Assembly (NCBI RefSeq): GCF_028765545.1
Contig: NZ_JARACP010000006.1
Location: 62,001-126,000, forward strand
DNA length: 64,000 nt
Direction: 5' to 3'
DNA from: Aliivibrio sp. S4MY1
GTDB lineage: Bacteria > Pseudomonadota > Gammaproteobacteria > Enterobacterales > Vibrionaceae
In this document: positions 1 to 11,417 of the stretch, piece after piece
How the letters are laid out: each line of letters begins with the position of its first letter
Numbering within the stretch: the first letter of the stretch is position 1
Notes under the pieces: model-generated
The model's input: only the letters and a program-made list of their open reading frames with translations
What the model was told of the DNA's origin: nothing
Database searches by the model: none
Translations under genes and position numbers: made by a program

Positions 1-1235
1 CAGACGGTATTGTAATCACCCCTTCGCATAATCCTCCTCAAGATGGTGGGATCAAATATAATCCGACACATGGTGGTCCAGCTGAAGGCGAGTTAACTAC
101 GGCTATTGAAGACCAAGCAAATGCTTATATCGCGAATGAGTTGAATGGTGTGAAACGCATTGCGATCAATGAAGCAATGAAATCTGATCTGGTTAAGCAG
201 GTGGATTTAGTGAAGCCATATATTGATGATCTTAAAAATGTTATCAATATTGATGCGATTCAAAAAGCGAATCTAAAATTAGGTGTAGATCCATTAGGTG
301 GCTCAGGTATTGAATACTGGCGTCAAATTGGTCAAGCATTTGAGCTGAACTTAACACTCGTAAGTGAAGCAATTGATCCATCATTCCAGTTTATGTCGTT
401 AGATAAAGACGGTGTAGTGCGCATGGATTGTTCTTCGCCTTATGCAATGGCGGGTTTGTTATCATTAAAAGATGATTACGATTTAGCGTTTGGTAATGAT
501 CCTGATTATGATCGTCATGGTATTGTAACGCCATCAGGCTTAATGAATCCAAATCATTATTTAGCGGTATGCATTGATTATTTATACCGTAATCGACCAG
601 AGTGGAAGCCAGAAGTTGCTGTTGGTAAAACATTAGTATCTTCAGCGATTATTGATAAAGTCGTTGCTGATCTTGAACGTAATTTATGTGAAGTTCCAGT
701 TGGCTTTAAGTGGTTTGTTGATGGACTGTACAATGGCAGTTTAGGCTTTGGTGGAGAAGAGAGTGCGGGAGCATCTTTCTTACGTTTTGATGGTACACCT
801 TGGTCAACAGATAAAGATGGTATTCTTTTATGTTTACTTGCGGCTGAAATTACCGCGGTAACAGGCATGAACCCACAAGAATATTACAATAAACTTGCAG
901 CTCAACACGGTGAATCAAGTTACAACCGTATTCAAGCAGTAGCAAATAAAGCGCAAAAAGCAGTATTAAGCAAATTATCTCCAGAGATGGTTTCTGCTAC
1001 AACGCTTGCTGGTGATGAAATTACGGCTCGATTAACGCATGCTTCAGGTAATGGTGCAGCGATTGGCGGGTTAAAAGTGACAACTGAAAATGGTTGGTTT
1101 GCTGCTCGTCCATCAGGCACAGAAGAGATCTATAAGATTTACTGTGAAAGCTTTAAAGGTGCAGAGCATTTAGCATTGATTGAGCAAGAAGCTCAAGAAA
1201 TTGTAAGCAACGTATTTAAAGACGCAGGCTTGTAA
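1..1235 (+). CDS. pgm: Phosphoglucomutase (alpha-D-glucose specific), 5' end outside window
   Basis: Interconverts glucose 1-phosphate and glucose 6-phosphate in the cytoplasm, linking glycolysis to glycogen and sugar-nucleotide synthesis. Reading frame 3 is open from the first base, so the gene enters from the left; about 410 C-terminal residues are present of the roughly 546 usual for the family. The catalytic phosphoserine loop TPSHNPP is encoded at about 18-38, the metal-binding loop NDPDYDRHG at about 498-524, the sugar-binding GEESAG near 752-769 and the phosphate-binding [10 protein letters not shown] near 1108-1137. A possible TTG start at 141 lies inside the gene and is not the true start. 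A hairpin terminator follows the stop. Confidence 0.95.
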   Translation, partial: DGIVITPSHNPPQDGGIKYNPTHGGPAEGELTTAIEDQANAYIANELNGVKRIAINEAMKSDLVKQVDLVKPYIDDLKNVINIDAIQKANLKLGVDPLGGSGIEYWRQIGQAFELNLTLVSEAIDPSFQFMSLDKDGVVRMDCSSPYAMAGLLSLKDDYDLAFGNDPDYDRHGIVTPSGLMNPNHYLAVCIDYLYRNRPEWKPEVAVGKTLVSSAIIDKVVADLERNLCEVPVGFKWFVDGLYNGSLGFGGEESAGASFLRFDGTPWSTDKDGILLCLLAAEITAVTGMNPQEYYNKLAAQHGESSYNRIQAVANKAQKAVLSKLSPEMVSATTLAGDEITARLTHASGNGAAIGGLKVTTENGWFAARPSGTEEIYKIYCESFKGAEHLALIEQEAQEIVSNVFKDAGL

Positions 1236-1265
1236 TTTTTTAACATTATTAGATTAATTGTTCTT

Positions 1266-1292
1266 AAAGCAGCGCATGTCGCTGCTTTTTTA
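1266..1292 (+). terminator. Rho-independent terminator after pgm
   Basis: A 9 bp stem (AAAGCAGCG / CGCTGCTTT) with a 5 nt loop is followed by a run of T. It lies 30 bases after the pgm stop and separates pgm from the next gene. Confidence 0.85.
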
Positions 1293-1328
1293 TTATTGTC
1301 AGAATTTAAGATAAACAGGTAGGTAGTA

Positions 1329-2084
1329 GTGAATAATTTTCAGTTAGAGCAGCTATTAAATAAAGAACTTAACCCTCAGTTAATTAAAGATTATTGCCCA
1401 AATGGATTACAAGTCGAAGGCAAGCCTGAAGTAAAAAAAATAATTACAGGTGTAACCGCTTCACAAGCATTAATTGATGCTGCAATCGAAAAAAATGCCG
1501 ATGCATTGCTAGTTCATCATGGTTATTTTTGGAAGGGTGAAAGCGAGTCAATTAAAGGAATGAAAGGTAATCGTATTCGCTCGTTAATTAAAAATGATAT
1601 TAATTTATTGGCTTATCATCTTCCTTTAGATATTCACCCGACACTTGGTAATAATGCTGAATTAGCACGTTTATTTTCGATTGCAAATGTAGAAGGCCTA
1701 GAGCCAACTCCTCAATCTATTTCAATGAAAGGAGAGTTTGAGGTTGCATTATCTGGTAAAGAATTAAGTTTACGAATAGAACAAGTATTGAATAGAACCC
1801 CTTTACATATCACCCCTGATGTTGATAAAGAAATAAAAACAGTCGCTTGGTGTTCAGGTGGTGGGCAGGACTATATTGAGCTCGCAGCGCAGCAAGGCAT
1901 TGATGCATTTATTTCAGGTGAAATTTCAGAAAGAACAACCTATATAGCTCGAGAATTAGGAATTCATTATTTTGCCGCGGGTCATCACGCGACTGAGCGC
2001 TATGGTGTAAAAGCCTTGGGTGAATGGTTAGTGAAAGAGTACGGTTTTGATGTTGAGTTTATTGATATTGATAATCCAGTGTAG
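1329..2084 (+). CDS. ybgI: Nif3-like dinuclear metal centre hexameric protein (YbgI)
   Basis: 251-residue member of the NIF3/YbgI family, which forms a toroidal hexamer with a two-metal site; the physiological reaction is not settled (often labelled GTP cyclohydrolase 1 type 2 homologue). Metal-ligand motifs are visible: VHHGYFW near residues 62-68, a further His/Asp set in AYHLPLDIHPTLGNNAE, and GHHATERYG near residue 218. The start is GTG at 1329, preceded by AGGTAG. It sits alone between two terminators, next to pgm and convergent with gltA. In E. coli the homologue lies in the same general sdh-side neighbourhood. Confidence 0.9.
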   Translation: MNNFQLEQLLNKELNPQLIKDYCPNGLQVEGKPEVKKIITGVTASQALIDAAIEKNADALLVHHGYFWKGESESIKGMKGNRIRSLIKNDINLLAYHLPLDIHPTLGNNAELARLFSIANVEGLEPTPQSISMKGEFEVALSGKELSLRIEQVLNRTPLHITPDVDKEIKTVAWCSGGGQDYIELAAQQGIDAFISGEISERTTYIARELGIHYFAAGHHATERYGVKALGEWLVKEYGFDVEFIDIDNPV

Positions 2085-2122
2085 GACGATATCAGTAAAA
2101 ATACGTTTTTTATCGTCGTAAT

Positions 2123-2156
2123 AAAAAAGGTTGATGCATTAGCACCAACCTTTTTT
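2123..2156. terminator. Bidirectional terminator between ybgI and gltA
   Basis: AAAAAAGGTTG and CAACCTTTTTT form a stem around a short loop, with A-run on one side and T-run on the other. It can stop both the plus-strand ybgI transcript and the minus-strand gltA transcript. Confidence 0.85.
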
Positions 2157-2194
2157 GTTTATAAGGCTAATTAATTCCAGTGTTTAAGAATTAA

Positions 2195-3484
2195 TTATTC
2201 ACGCTCATGAAGAGGCTTAAATTCACGAAGCTCTTCACCAGTATAAAGCTGACGAGGACGACCGATACGGTTGCTTGGGTCACTGTGCATTTCACTCCAG
2301 TGAGCAATCCAACCAACTGTACGAGACATAGCAAAGATAACGGTAAACATAGACACAGGAATACCAATCGCTTTTAGGATGATACCAGAGTAGAAATCTA
2401 CGTTTGGATACAGTTTCTTCGATACAAAATACTCATCCGAAAGTGCAATTCGCTCCAGTTCCATCGCGACATCTAACAGAGGATCTTTGATGTTTAGCTC
2501 TTTCAGTACTTCGTGGCACGCTTCACGCATTACCGTTGCGCGTGGATCGTAGTTTTTGTAAACACGATGACCAAAGCCCATTAGACGGAATGGGTCTTCT
2601 TTATCTTTTGCTTTTGCAACGTATTCATCAATGTTATCAAGAGAGCCAATCTCTTCAAGCATACGTAAACATGCTTCGTTTGCACCACCGTGAGCAGGCC
2701 CCCATAGAGAAGCGATACCAGCAGCAATACATGCGAACGGGTTAGCACCAGATGAGCCCGCTAATCGCACTGTTGACGTTGAAGCATTTTGTTCGTGATC
2801 AGCATGCAGAGTAAAGATTTTATCCATAGCGCGAGCAACAACAGGATTTACTTCGTATTCTTCACATGGGTTTGCAAACATCATGTGTAAGAAATTTTCC
2901 GCGTAAGTCAGGTCGTTACGTGGATAAATAAACGGCTGACCGATTGAGTACTTGTAACACATTGCTGAAAGTGTTGGCATTTTTGACAATAGCCTAAATG
3001 CAGCAATTTCACGGTGCTCGTCATTATTAATATCTAGTGAGTCGTGATAGAAGGCAGCGAGTGCACCAACCACACCACACATTACTGCCATTGGGTGAGC
3101 ATCACGACGGAAACCATGGAAGAAACTTGAAATTTGCTCATGCACCATAGTATGGCGAGTCACAATATCTTTAAAGGTTTCGTACTCTTCACGGTTTGGA
3201 GCCTGACCATTTAAAAGGATGTAACACACTTCTAAATAATCAGCATTATTGGCTAATTGATCGATAGGGAAACCACGGTGTAATAAAACACCTTTATCAC
3301 CGTCGATATAAGTTATTTGAGACTCACAAGATGCAGTGGCAAGGAAACCAGGGTCAAAGGTAAAGTAACCATTGGCTCCTAATGTACGCACATCAATCAC
3401 TTCAGGACCAATTGTCCCATCCATGATCGGCATGTCGATAGGCGCTTGACCTTCAATATGAAGCGTTGCCTTTTTATCTGCCAT
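2195..3484 (-). CDS. gltA: Type II citrate synthase
   Basis: Condenses acetyl-CoA with oxaloacetate to citrate, the entry step of the TCA cycle. The 429-residue length equals the hexameric, NADH-sensitive gram-negative type. The catalytic elements are visible: [15 protein letters not shown] with the first active-site His region, GFGHRVYK with the second His, and YPNVDFYSG carrying the catalytic Asp. The ATG at 3484 is preceded by AAAGGAGA, a strong ribosome site. The gene is divergent from sdhCDAB and shares a roughly 400-base control region with it, the same arrangement as in enterobacteria. Confidence 0.97.
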   Translation of the reverse strand: MADKKATLHIEGQAPIDMPIMDGTIGPEVIDVRTLGANGYFTFDPGFLATASCESQITYIDGDKGVLLHRGFPIDQLANNADYLEVCYILLNGQAPNREEYETFKDIVTRHTMVHEQISSFFHGFRRDAHPMAVMCGVVGALAAFYHDSLDINNDEHREIAAFRLLSKMPTLSAMCYKYSIGQPFIYPRNDLTYAENFLHMMFANPCEEYEVNPVVARAMDKIFTLHADHEQNASTSTVRLAGSSGANPFACIAAGIASLWGPAHGGANEACLRMLEEIGSLDNIDEYVAKAKDKEDPFRLMGFGHRVYKNYDPRATVMREACHEVLKELNIKDPLLDVAMELERIALSDEYFVSKKLYPNVDFYSGIILKAIGIPVSMFTVIFAMSRTVGWIAHWSEMHSDPSNRIGRPRQLYTGEELREFKPLHERE

Positions 3485-3891
3485 AACATTCTCCTTTTGT
3501 TATATTTTTATTCTATCCCGGATATGAGAGTGACAACTTTGTACCCATTACACGGGCTAATGTCAATTATTGTGCGCTTATGTGTGCACTTGTTTATATT
3601 TTTAATGAAAAAAAAGTTAATTTTCTGTGGTGTGATGTAGGTATTATTTATAGGTTTGTAATCAGATGTTTCACATCGTATACTGCGGCAGAGTTTCTGG
3701 TCTGTCCCTTATTTTATATAGGGTTAGCGTGATTTGCATCTACTTATAAATAGAGTGCGGTTTAGTAATTAAGCAGCATAAAGAGATGTCGCTCACAATG
3801 AAAGTTACGAAAATGTTAAATTTTCATGGTTTTTGATAGATCAGAGGTATCTATAACAATAAAATGCTCAATGGAGCTGAGTGAGCCCCTT
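3485..3891. promoter_or_regulatory. Divergent gltA / sdhCDAB control region
   Basis: About 400 AT-rich bases without a gene between two TCA-cycle transcription units that point away from each other. It must hold both promoters and probably sites for carbon and oxygen control (CRP and ArcA in related bacteria, by analogy). A GATGTTTCACATC dyad is visible near 3664-3676. I could not assign any operator with confidence. An in-frame ATG at 3826 and another at 3871 lie in its right end and are alternative, less likely starts for sdhC. Confidence 0.5.
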
Positions 3892-4272
3892 GTGAAAGTT
3901 AAAAAGTCAAGACCTGTCAACCTAGATCTACAAACGATCCGTTTTCCTATAACGGCTATCGCCTCAATTGTGCACCGTGTAAGTGGTGTGATTACTTTTG
4001 TTTCTGTTGGAATATTGCTTTGGTTGCTCAACCTATCGCTTTCTTCTCCTATTGGATTCGCACAAGCTGCTGATTATATCGATGGCTTTTTTGTGACATT
4101 CATTATGTGGGGAATTCTAACAGCCCTTGCTTACCATATTGTGGTAGGTGTTCGTCACTTATTGATGGACATGGGATATTTTGAAGAGCTTGAGTCTGGT
4201 ACTCAAAGTGCCAAGGTTGCGTTTGCAATTACGGCTGTATTATCTCTTTTAGCAGGAGTATTGGTATGGTAG
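3892..4272 (+). CDS. sdhC: Succinate dehydrogenase cytochrome b556 subunit
   Basis: Membrane anchor of succinate dehydrogenase (complex II); with SdhD it binds haem b and ubiquinone in the inner membrane. [13 protein letters not shown] and the quinone-site segment SIVHRVSG near the N-terminus are family hallmarks, and HLLMD carries the haem-ligand His. Three membrane helices are apparent. I chose the GTG at 3892 because the conserved VKKxRPVNL block begins there, giving 126 residues, close to the usual 129. In-frame ATG codons at 3871 and 3826 would add 7 or 22 residues; none of the three has a convincing ribosome site. It overlaps sdhD by 7 bases. Confidence 0.92.
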   Translation: MKVKKSRPVNLDLQTIRFPITAIASIVHRVSGVITFVSVGILLWLLNLSLSSPIGFAQAADYIDGFFVTFIMWGILTALAYHIVVGVRHLLMDMGYFEELESGTQSAKVAFAITAVLSLLAGVLVW

Positions 4273-4613
4273 CTAACGTATCTTCATTTGGTCGTAATGG
4301 CGTACACGATTTTATATTAATTCGTGCTAGTGCGATTATCCTAACCCTCTACACCCTATATATTGTTGGCTTCTGTGCTTTTGGCCCAGATCTAACTTAC
4401 CTACCATGGACAAACTTCTTTGGCAGTTTATTCACGAAAGTATTTACGATGCTTGCTCTTTTTTCAATCTTGATTCATGCATGGATTGGTTTATGGCAAG
4501 TACTGACTGATTATATTAAACCTGTTATGTTGCGTGCTCTGCTTCAGCTTGGTTTAGTATCAGTATTATTAGGATATTTCTTCTCTGGTTTAATTATTGT
4601 GTGGGGTGTGTAG
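4266..4613 (+). CDS. sdhD: Succinate dehydrogenase hydrophobic membrane anchor subunit
   Basis: Second membrane anchor of complex II, 115 residues with three hydrophobic helices. [16 protein letters not shown] contains the haem-ligand His and the Asp-Tyr pair close to the quinone site, matching the family. The ATG at 4266 lies inside the end of sdhC, and the TAG stop shares its last base with the GTG start of sdhA, so the operon is translationally coupled throughout. Confidence 0.95.
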   Translation: MVANVSSFGRNGVHDFILIRASAIILTLYTLYIVGFCAFGPDLTYLPWTNFFGSLFTKVFTMLALFSILIHAWIGLWQVLTDYIKPVMLRALLQLGLVSVLLGYFFSGLIIVWGV

Positions 4614-6379
4614 TGAGTATTCCTATTAGAGAGTTTGATGCCGTTGTAATCGGTGCTGGTGGTGCAGGTATGCGAGCTGCATTGCAAATTTCAGAACAAG
4701 GCCTATCGTGTGCTTTGTTATCAAAAGTATTTCCAACTCGTTCTCACACCGTGTCTGCACAAGGTGGTATTACCGTTGCTCTTGGTAATGCACACGAGGA
4801 TCACTGGGAACAACATATGTATGACACAGTTAAGGGCTCTGATTATATTGGAGACCAAGATGCGATCGAATACATGTGTAAGAATGGTCCAGAATCGGTT
4901 ATTGAATTAGAAAAAATGGGTTTGCCTTTTTCTCGTTTTGAAAATGGAACAATTTATCAACGCCCATTTGGTGGTCAGTCTAAGAATTTTGGTGGTGAAC
5001 AAGCTGCACGAACGGCAGCAGCAGCGGACCGTACTGGCCACGCGCTTCTTCATACGCTTTATCAGCAAAATATTAAGCATAAGACGACGATCTTTTCTGA
5101 GTGGTATGCACTTGATTTGGTAAAAAATGAAGACGGTGCAATTTTAGGCTGTACTGCGCTTTGTATGGAAACGGGTGAAGTTTGTTACTTTAAATCTAAA
5201 GCAACAATTCTTGCTACTGGTGGAGCGGGTCGTATTTACGCATCAACAACGAACGCACACATCAATACTGGTGATGGCGTAGGCATGGCGATTCGTGCTG
5301 GTGTTCCAATGCAAGATATTGAAATGTGGCAGTTCCACCCAACTGGTATTGCAGGTGCAGGTGTACTTGTAACGGAAGGTTGTCGTGGTGAAGGTGGCTA
5401 CCTATTAAATAAAGATGGTGAGCGCTTCATGGAGCGTTACGCACCAAATGCGAAAGACTTAGCGGGTCGTGATGTTGTTGCTCGTTCAATGATGGTTGAA
5501 ATTCGTGAAGGTCGTGGTTGTGATGGTCCTTGGGGGCCACACATTAAATTGAAATTGGATCACCTAGGTAAAGAGACGCTTGAATCACGCCTACCGGGTG
5601 TATGTGAATTGTCTCGTACCTTTGCTCATGTCGATCCAGTTAAAGAGCCTATCCCAGTAATCCCAACCTGTCATTACATGATGGGTGGTGTACCAACACA
5701 AGTTTCTGGTCAAGCGATTAAGCAAAATGAGAACGGTATAGATGTAGAAGTTCAAGGCCTGTTTGCTTGTGGTGAAATCGCATCAGTATCTGTTCATGGT
5801 GCAAACCGTTTAGGTGGCAACTCACTGCTTGATTTAGTGGTGTTTGGTCGTGCAACTGGACTTCACCTAGGTGAAACTCTGAAGAAACAAGCAGAAGCTA
5901 AACCAGCAACTGAAGCAGATATTGAAGCATCACTTGATCGTTATAATCGTTGGGAAAATAGTACCGGTGGTGAAGATCCAGTTCAAATTCGTAAAGACTT
6001 ACAGCAATGTATGCAAAACAACTTCTCGGTATTCCGTGAAGGTGACGCAATGGCAAAAGGCCTTGAAGAGCTTAAAGTGATTCGTGAGCGTCTAAAAAAT
6101 GCTTATCTTGCCGATAAATCAACAGAGTTTAATACGCAGCGTATTGAGTGTTTAGAACTTGAAAACTTAATGGAAACGGCATTCGCGACAGCGGTAGCAG
6201 CAAACTATCGTACAGAGAGCCGCGGTGCGCATGCTCGATTTGACTTCCCTGAACGTGATGATGCGAATTGGCTATGTCACTCAGTGTATAACCCTGAGAC
6301 AGAGTCAATGAGTAAACGTGGTGTAAACATGGAGCCAATCCATCGTGAAGCATTCCCACCTAAAGCACGTACGTACTAA
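4613..6379 (+). CDS. sdhA: Succinate dehydrogenase flavoprotein subunit
   Basis: Oxidises succinate to fumarate using covalently bound FAD and passes electrons to SdhB. Visible features: dinucleotide fold [14 protein letters not shown] near residues 11-24, the flavinylation-site stretch [12 protein letters not shown], the substrate-binding HPTG and the catalytic region RDVVAR. Starting at the GTG at 4613 gives [14 protein letters not shown] and 588 residues, exactly the enterobacterial length; the frame stays open four codons further upstream inside sdhD but those are not conserved. It is 14 bases from sdhB. Confidence 0.97.
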   Translation: MSIPIREFDAVVIGAGGAGMRAALQISEQGLSCALLSKVFPTRSHTVSAQGGITVALGNAHEDHWEQHMYDTVKGSDYIGDQDAIEYMCKNGPESVIELEKMGLPFSRFENGTIYQRPFGGQSKNFGGEQAARTAAAADRTGHALLHTLYQQNIKHKTTIFSEWYALDLVKNEDGAILGCTALCMETGEVCYFKSKATILATGGAGRIYASTTNAHINTGDGVGMAIRAGVPMQDIEMWQFHPTGIAGAGVLVTEGCRGEGGYLLNKDGERFMERYAPNAKDLAGRDVVARSMMVEIREGRGCDGPWGPHIKLKLDHLGKETLESRLPGVCELSRTFAHVDPVKEPIPVIPTCHYMMGGVPTQVSGQAIKQNENGIDVEVQGLFACGEIASVSVHGANRLGGNSLLDLVVFGRATGLHLGETLKKQAEAKPATEADIEASLDRYNRWENSTGGEDPVQIRKDLQQCMQNNFSVFREGDAMAKGLEELKVIRERLKNAYLADKSTEFNTQRIECLELENLMETAFATAVAANYRTESRGAHARFDFPERDDANWLCHSVYNPETESMSKRGVNMEPIHREAFPPKARTY

Positions 6380-6393
6380 AAGAGGGCAGAAAG

Positions 6394-7107
6394 ATGAAAT
6401 TAAGTTTTTCAATCTACCGTTACAACCCTGATGTAGATAATGCGCCTCATATGAAGGCGTACACATTAGAAGTGGATGAAGGCTCTGATATGATGGTGCT
6501 TGATGCACTTATCTTATTAAAAGAGCAAGATCCTACGTTATCATTCCGTCGTTCATGCCGCGAAGGCGTATGTGGCTCTGATGGTTTGAATATGAATGGT
6601 AAGAATGGATTAGCGTGTATTACTCCATTATCTGAATTAACAGGTAAGGGTGATATTGTTATTCGTCCATTACCTGGTTTACCTGTAGTTCGTGATTTGA
6701 TCGTCGATATGGCGCAGTTCTACGTGAATTACGAAAAAGTAAAACCATTCTTAATCAGTGATGGTGCAACGCCACCTTCAAGAGAAAACTTACAATCACC
6801 AGAAGAACGTGAACATTTAGATGGTTTATATGAATGTATCATGTGCGCATGTTGTACTACATCATGTCCATCATTTTGGTGGAATCCTGACAAGTTCATC
6901 GGACCAGCAGGGCTTCTTGCGGCTTATCGTTGGTTAATTGATAGTCGTGATACTGCGACAAATGAACGTTTGTCTAATTTAGACGATGCTTTCAGTGTTT
7001 TTCGTTGCCATGGCATAATGAATTGTGTAAGTGTATGTCCTAAAGGGTTAAACCCAACAAAAGCAATTGGTCATATTAAGACCATGTTATTGAAAAAAGC
7101 GGTATAA
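6394..7107 (+). CDS. sdhB: Succinate dehydrogenase iron-sulfur subunit
   Basis: Carries electrons from the SdhA flavin to the quinone. The 237 residues hold all three cysteine clusters: CREGVCGSDG plus a later Cys for [2Fe-2S] in the N-terminal ferredoxin domain, CIMCACCTTSCP for [4Fe-4S] and CHGIMNCVSVCPKG for [3Fe-4S] in the C-terminal domain. The ATG at 6394 follows AGAGGGCAGAAAG, a good ribosome site. It is the last sdh gene; about 110 bases with two hairpins separate it from sucA. Confidence 0.97.
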   Translation: MKLSFSIYRYNPDVDNAPHMKAYTLEVDEGSDMMVLDALILLKEQDPTLSFRRSCREGVCGSDGLNMNGKNGLACITPLSELTGKGDIVIRPLPGLPVVRDLIVDMAQFYVNYEKVKPFLISDGATPPSRENLQSPEEREHLDGLYECIMCACCTTSCPSFWWNPDKFIGPAGLLAAYRWLIDSRDTATNERLSNLDDAFSVFRCHGIMNCVSVCPKGLNPTKAIGHIKTMLLKKAV

Positions 7108-7118
7108 CTATTATTCCT

Positions 7119-7184
7119 TCAACTTTACGCATTGGTTTATTCAAGCGTAAGTTGAGGCTTATAAGCCCGGCACAAAAGACCGGG
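7119..7184 (+). other. Two intercistronic hairpins between sdhB and sucA
   Basis: The first stem pairs 7119-7130 (TCAACTTTACGC) with 7145-7155 (GCGTAAGTTGA), one base bulged. The second pairs CCCGG at 7166-7170 with CCGGG at 7180-7184. Neither is followed by a T-run, so they look like RNA processing or stability elements inside a read-through sdh-suc transcript rather than a full stop. Confidence 0.5.
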
Positions 7185-7217
7185 ATAGACGTGAAACTAC
7201 TGGATTAAGGGAAAATA

Positions 7218-10034
7218 ATGCAGAATAGCGTGATGAAGGCATGGTTTGAGTCTTCACATTTAGCTGGCGCTAATGCAACGTACGTAGAAGATCTCTACGA
7301 ACTCTATCTCAGTGACCCGGAAATCGTTAGCGATGAATGGAGAGATGTTTTTGATACGCTTCCAGTTGAAAGTACTGGCGCATCAGAACAAGCCCATTCC
7401 CCTGTACGAGAATATTTCCGCCGTCTTGCGAAAGAAACAAAGCAAGTTAGTGCTCAAGTTAATGATCCAGATGTAGATGCTAAGCAAGTAAGAGTATTGC
7501 AATTAATTAATGCGTACCGTTTCCGTGGTCACCAAAATGCGAATTTAGACCCATTAGCATTACAGCAACATGAATATGTGGCAGAACTAGAGCCAGAATT
7601 TCATAACCTTACCGAAGACGATTTTGAAGAGACGTTTAATGTAGGTTCTTTTGCTTCAGGGCAAGAGACAATGAAACTGTCTGATCTGTATGAAGCACTA
7701 CGTGGCACTTATTGTGGCTCTGTTGGTGCTGAATATATGCATATCACCAATACAGAAGAAAAACGTTGGATTCAGCAACGCTTAGAGTCTGTTGCAGGCA
7801 AACCAACTTTTACTGCTCAAGAAAAGCTGACTTTTCTTGAAGAGTTAACGGCTGCCGAAGGGCTAGAACGATACCTAGGCGCTAAATTCCCAGGAGCTAA
7901 GCGATTCTCATTGGAAGGTGGCGATGCCATGGTTCCTATGGTGAAAGAAATTATTCGTCGTGCGGGTGAAAATGGTGGTCGTGAGGTCGTCATTGGTATG
8001 GCTCACCGTGGCCGATTGAACATGCTTATCAACGTTCTTGGGAAGAAGCCTCAAGATTTATTTGATGAGTTTGCTGGTAAGCATGGCGAATCATGGGGAA
8101 CTGGGGATGTTAAATATCACCAGGGCTTCTCTTCAGATTTTGCAACGGCAGGTGGTAATGTTCATTTAGCATTAGCATTTAACCCATCTCACCTAGAGAT
8201 TGTTAACCCTGTTGTTATTGGTTCTGTCCGTGCTCGTCAAGACCGCCTAAATGATACGGCGGGCGATAAAGTGATCCCAATTACTATTCACGGTGACTCA
8301 GCAATTGCTGGTCAGGGTGTAGTTGCTGAAACATTCAATATGTCTCAAGCTCGAGCATTCCAAGTGGGTGGTACGGTTCGAATTGTTATTAATAACCAAG
8401 TGGGTTTCACAACATCAAATCCAAAAGATACACGCTCGACTCAATATTGTACTGATATTGCAAAAATGGTTCAGGCGCCAATATTTCACGTGAATGCTGA
8501 TGATCCAGAAGCGGTTGCTTTCGTAACTCGTATCGCTCTTGATTATCGTAATGAGTTTAAACGTGATGTGGTGATTGATTTAGTGTGTTACCGCCGTCAT
8601 GGTCACAATGAAGCTGATGAGCCAAATGCTACACAGCCTTTGATGTACCAAAAAATCAAAAAGCATCCAACACCTCGTAAGATTTATGCAGATATGTTGG
8701 TAGCACGCCAAGAACTTGAGTTAGAAACAACCACACAATTGATCAATGAGTATCGCGATGCGCTTGATCATGGTGAAGTGGTAGTGAAAGAGTGGCGACC
8801 AATGCAGCTACATAATGTGGATTGGACACCGTTCATCGGTCATGACTGGAATATGGAATGGGCGAGTGAATTCGATAAAACACGTCTAGTTGAGCTTGGT
8901 CAACGTGTTTGCCAATATCCAGAAAGTCACAAATTACACAGCCGTGTAAATAAAATGTGTAATGACCGTATTTCGATGGTTTCTGGTGAAAAATCTATAG
9001 ATTGGGGTATGGCTGAAACATTAGCTTATGCAACTCTGGTCGATGAAGGTAAGCGCATTCGTATTACCGGTCAAGATTCTGGTCGTGGTACATTCTTTCA
9101 TCGTCATGCTGTTCTTCATAACCAATCAGATGCGAGTACTTACGTACCATTAGCTAATATTCATGATAACCAAGGCCCATTTGAAGTTCATGATTCAGTA
9201 CTTTCAGAAGCTGCAGTTCTTGCTTTTGAATATGGTTATGCAACCGCTGAGCCGGGTGGCTTAACTATTTGGGAAGCCCAGTTTGGTGATTTTGCTAACT
9301 GTGCACAAGTGGTTATTGACCAATTTATCTCATCAGGAGAGCAAAAGTGGGGCAGAATGTGTGGCCTTACTATGTTGCTACCTCATGGTTATGAAGGTCA
9401 AGGGCCTGAGCACTCATCAGCTCGACTTGAGCGTTTCTTACAAATGTGTGCTGAGCAAAATATGCAAGTGGTGGTTCCATCAACGCCTGCTCAGGTATAT
9501 CACATGTTACGACGTCAAGTTGTTCGTCCAATGCGTCGTCCATTGATAGTAATGTCGCCAAAATCACTATTGCGTCATCCTTTGTGCACCTCATCACTTG
9601 AAGAGCTTGCAGAGGGTAACTTCCTGTCAGCAATTCCAGAGATTGATGCCTTGGAACCAGCACAAGTGAAACGCGTCGTATTCTGTTCAGGTAAGGTGTA
9701 TTTTGACTTGTTAGAACAACGTCGCCTAAATGAACAAACGAATGTCGCTATTGTACGTATTGAACAGCTTTACCCCTTCCCTAAAGAAGACGTAGAAGCT
9801 GCAATTGCACAATATACCAATGTAGAAGATTATGTTTGGTGTCAAGAAGAACCGCAAAACCAAGGTGCTTGGTACTCAAGTCAACATAACTTCCGTTCGG
9901 CGTTACCTGATGGTGCCATTTTACATTATGCAGGACGTCCAGCGTCTGCCTCTCCGGCAGTAGGCTATATGTCGGTGCACGTGAAACAACAAAAAGCGTT
10001 AGTTGAAGACGCTCTGACCCTAGATAAGAACTAG
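7218..10034 (+). CDS. sucA: 2-oxoglutarate dehydrogenase E1 component
   Basis: Thiamine-diphosphate enzyme that decarboxylates 2-oxoglutarate and transfers the succinyl group to the lipoyl arm of SucB. The 938 residues match the usual 930-940. Visible: the N-terminal E2-binding segment ([19 protein letters not shown]), the active-site [11 protein letters not shown], the thiamine-binding block [11 protein letters not shown]...NNQVGFTTS, and the C-terminal transketolase-like domain with the [14 protein letters not shown] stretch. The ATG at 7218 follows AAGGGA. It is followed after 19 bases by sucB. Confidence 0.97.
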   Translation: MQNSVMKAWFESSHLAGANATYVEDLYELYLSDPEIVSDEWRDVFDTLPVESTGASEQAHSPVREYFRRLAKETKQVSAQVNDPDVDAKQVRVLQLINAYRFRGHQNANLDPLALQQHEYVAELEPEFHNLTEDDFEETFNVGSFASGQETMKLSDLYEALRGTYCGSVGAEYMHITNTEEKRWIQQRLESVAGKPTFTAQEKLTFLEELTAAEGLERYLGAKFPGAKRFSLEGGDAMVPMVKEIIRRAGENGGREVVIGMAHRGRLNMLINVLGKKPQDLFDEFAGKHGESWGTGDVKYHQGFSSDFATAGGNVHLALAFNPSHLEIVNPVVIGSVRARQDRLNDTAGDKVIPITIHGDSAIAGQGVVAETFNMSQARAFQVGGTVRIVINNQVGFTTSNPKDTRSTQYCTDIAKMVQAPIFHVNADDPEAVAFVTRIALDYRNEFKRDVVIDLVCYRRHGHNEADEPNATQPLMYQKIKKHPTPRKIYADMLVARQELELETTTQLINEYRDALDHGEVVVKEWRPMQLHNVDWTPFIGHDWNMEWASEFDKTRLVELGQRVCQYPESHKLHSRVNKMCNDRISMVSGEKSIDWGMAETLAYATLVDEGKRIRITGQDSGRGTFFHRHAVLHNQSDASTYVPLANIHDNQGPFEVHDSVLSEAAVLAFEYGYATAEPGGLTIWEAQFGDFANCAQVVIDQFISSGEQKWGRMCGLTMLLPHGYEGQGPEHSSARLERFLQMCAEQNMQVVVPSTPAQVYHMLRRQVVRPMRRPLIVMSPKSLLRHPLCTSSLEELAEGNFLSAIPEIDALEPAQVKRVVFCSGKVYFDLLEQRRLNEQTNVAIVRIEQLYPFPKEDVEAAIAQYTNVEDYVWCQEEPQNQGAWYSSQHNFRSALPDGAILHYAGRPASASPAVGYMSVHVKQQKALVEDALTLDKN

Positions 10035-10053
10035 AAAGTATAGGAAAACGGAT

Positions 10054-11265
10054 ATGACAATCGAAATTCTGGTTCCAGATTTACCTGAATCTGTAGCAGA
10101 CGCTACTGTAGCAACATGGCATAAACAACCTGGTGATGCAGTTGAGCGTGACGAAATACTTGTAGACATTGAAACAGATAAAGTGGTTCTTGAAGTACCA
10201 GCACCTGAAGCTGGTGTATTAGAAGCGATTTTAGAAGATGATGGTGCAACGGTTCTTTCTAAGCAATTAATTGCACGCCTTAAACCAGGTGTTGTGGTTG
10301 GAGAGCCAACAAAAGACGTAGCAACGGATACTGAATCATCACCAGATAAGCGTCATACTGCTTCTTTATCAGAAGAAAGTAATGATGCACTAAGCCCAGC
10401 AGTTCGTCGTCTACTAGGCGAGCATGATATTGCGTCATCTGATGTGAAGGGTACGGGGGTTGGTGGTCGCATTACACGTGAAGACGTTGATGCACATATT
10501 GCTGCATTGAAAACAACACCAAAAGCCGAAAAAGCAGCGGAAGCACCCGCAGAAGCATTAGCACACCGTAGCCAAAAACGCGTACCTATGACACGTCTTC
10601 GTAAGACGGTAGCAAAACGTCTACTTGAAGCGAAAAACAACACAGCGATGCTAACAACATTTAATGAAGTAAACATGAAACCAATCATGGAACTTCGTAA
10701 GCAATATCAAGAGCAATTTGAAAAACGTCATGGCACACGTTTAGGCTTCATGTCTTTCTATGTGAAAGCCGTAACTGAAGCGCTCAAGCGTTATCCTGAA
10801 GTAAATGCGTCAATTGATGGTGATGACATTGTTTATCATAACTACTTTGATATTAGCATGGCGGTTTCGACACCACGTGGCCTAGTAACTCCAGTACTAA
10901 AAGACTGTGATGCACTTGGTTTTGCTGATATTGAAAAAGGTATTAAAGAGCTTGCAATCAAAGGCCGTGATGGAAAATTAGCGGTTGAAGATTTAATGGG
11001 TGGTAACTTTACTATCACTAATGGTGGAGTGTTTGGTTCATTAATGTCTACTCCAATTATTAACCCGCCACAAGCTGCAATTCTAGGTATGCATAAAATC
11101 CAAGACCGCCCAATGGCTGTTGATGGAAAGGTAGAAATTTTACCAATGATGTACCTTGCTTTATCTTATGACCACCGTTTAATCGATGGTCGTGAATCAG
11201 TTGGTTTCCTTGTAACTATTAAAGAGTTACTTGAAGATCCTGCTCGTTTACTACTAGACGTTTAA
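10054..11265 (+). CDS. sucB: 2-oxoglutarate dehydrogenase E2 (dihydrolipoyl succinyltransferase)
   Basis: Core of the 2-oxoglutarate dehydrogenase complex; transfers succinyl from lipoate to CoA. Domain order: one lipoyl domain with the modified Lys in [11 protein letters not shown] (near residue 43), an Ala/Lys-rich linker, a peripheral-subunit binding domain ([13 protein letters not shown]...GRITREDV), a second Ala-rich linker, and the catalytic domain ending in [11 protein letters not shown] with the active-site His. At 403 residues it matches the family. The E3 subunit gene (lpd) is not in this window, as in other enterobacteria and vibrios where E3 is shared with pyruvate dehydrogenase. 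Confidence 0.97.
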   Translation: MTIEILVPDLPESVADATVATWHKQPGDAVERDEILVDIETDKVVLEVPAPEAGVLEAILEDDGATVLSKQLIARLKPGVVVGEPTKDVATDTESSPDKRHTASLSEESNDALSPAVRRLLGEHDIASSDVKGTGVGGRITREDVDAHIAALKTTPKAEKAAEAPAEALAHRSQKRVPMTRLRKTVAKRLLEAKNNTAMLTTFNEVNMKPIMELRKQYQEQFEKRHGTRLGFMSFYVKAVTEALKRYPEVNASIDGDDIVYHNYFDISMAVSTPRGLVTPVLKDCDALGFADIEKGIKELAIKGRDGKLAVEDLMGGNFTITNGGVFGSLMSTPIINPPQAAILGMHKIQDRPMAVDGKVEILPMMYLALSYDHRLIDGRESVGFLVTIKELLEDPARLLLDV

Positions 11266-11290
11266 TCGTAAACTTTTAGTTATAAACAAA

Positions 11291-11312
11291 GGCTGCCATG
11301 CTCACGGCAGCC
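11291..11312 (+). other. Intercistronic hairpin between sucB and sucC
   Basis: A perfect 7 bp stem, GGCTGCC and GGCAGCC, with an 8 nt loop, followed by TCTTATT rather than a clean T-run. It may act as a partial terminator or an mRNA stabiliser between sucAB and sucCD; the 152-base gap leaves room for a second promoter. Confidence 0.5.
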
Positions 11313-11417
11313 TCTTATTCAACTTCATTATTGGATAAAAATAGAAAGATGCCTTAGAGCGTCTTAGGACATTAAAAATTCCTATTTAAGGGAATAACAT
11401 AAAATGGATAGAACATA

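Noticed and set aside
6129-6508. Minus-strand open frames across the end of sdhA and start of sdhB
   Set aside because: They lie wholly opposite strongly conserved sdh genes and their translations show no domain or ribosome site; shadows of the real frames.
10353-10688. Minus-strand 111-codon frame inside sucB
   Set aside because: Ser/Ala-rich antisense translation of the lipoyl linker and core region; no start signal and no family features.
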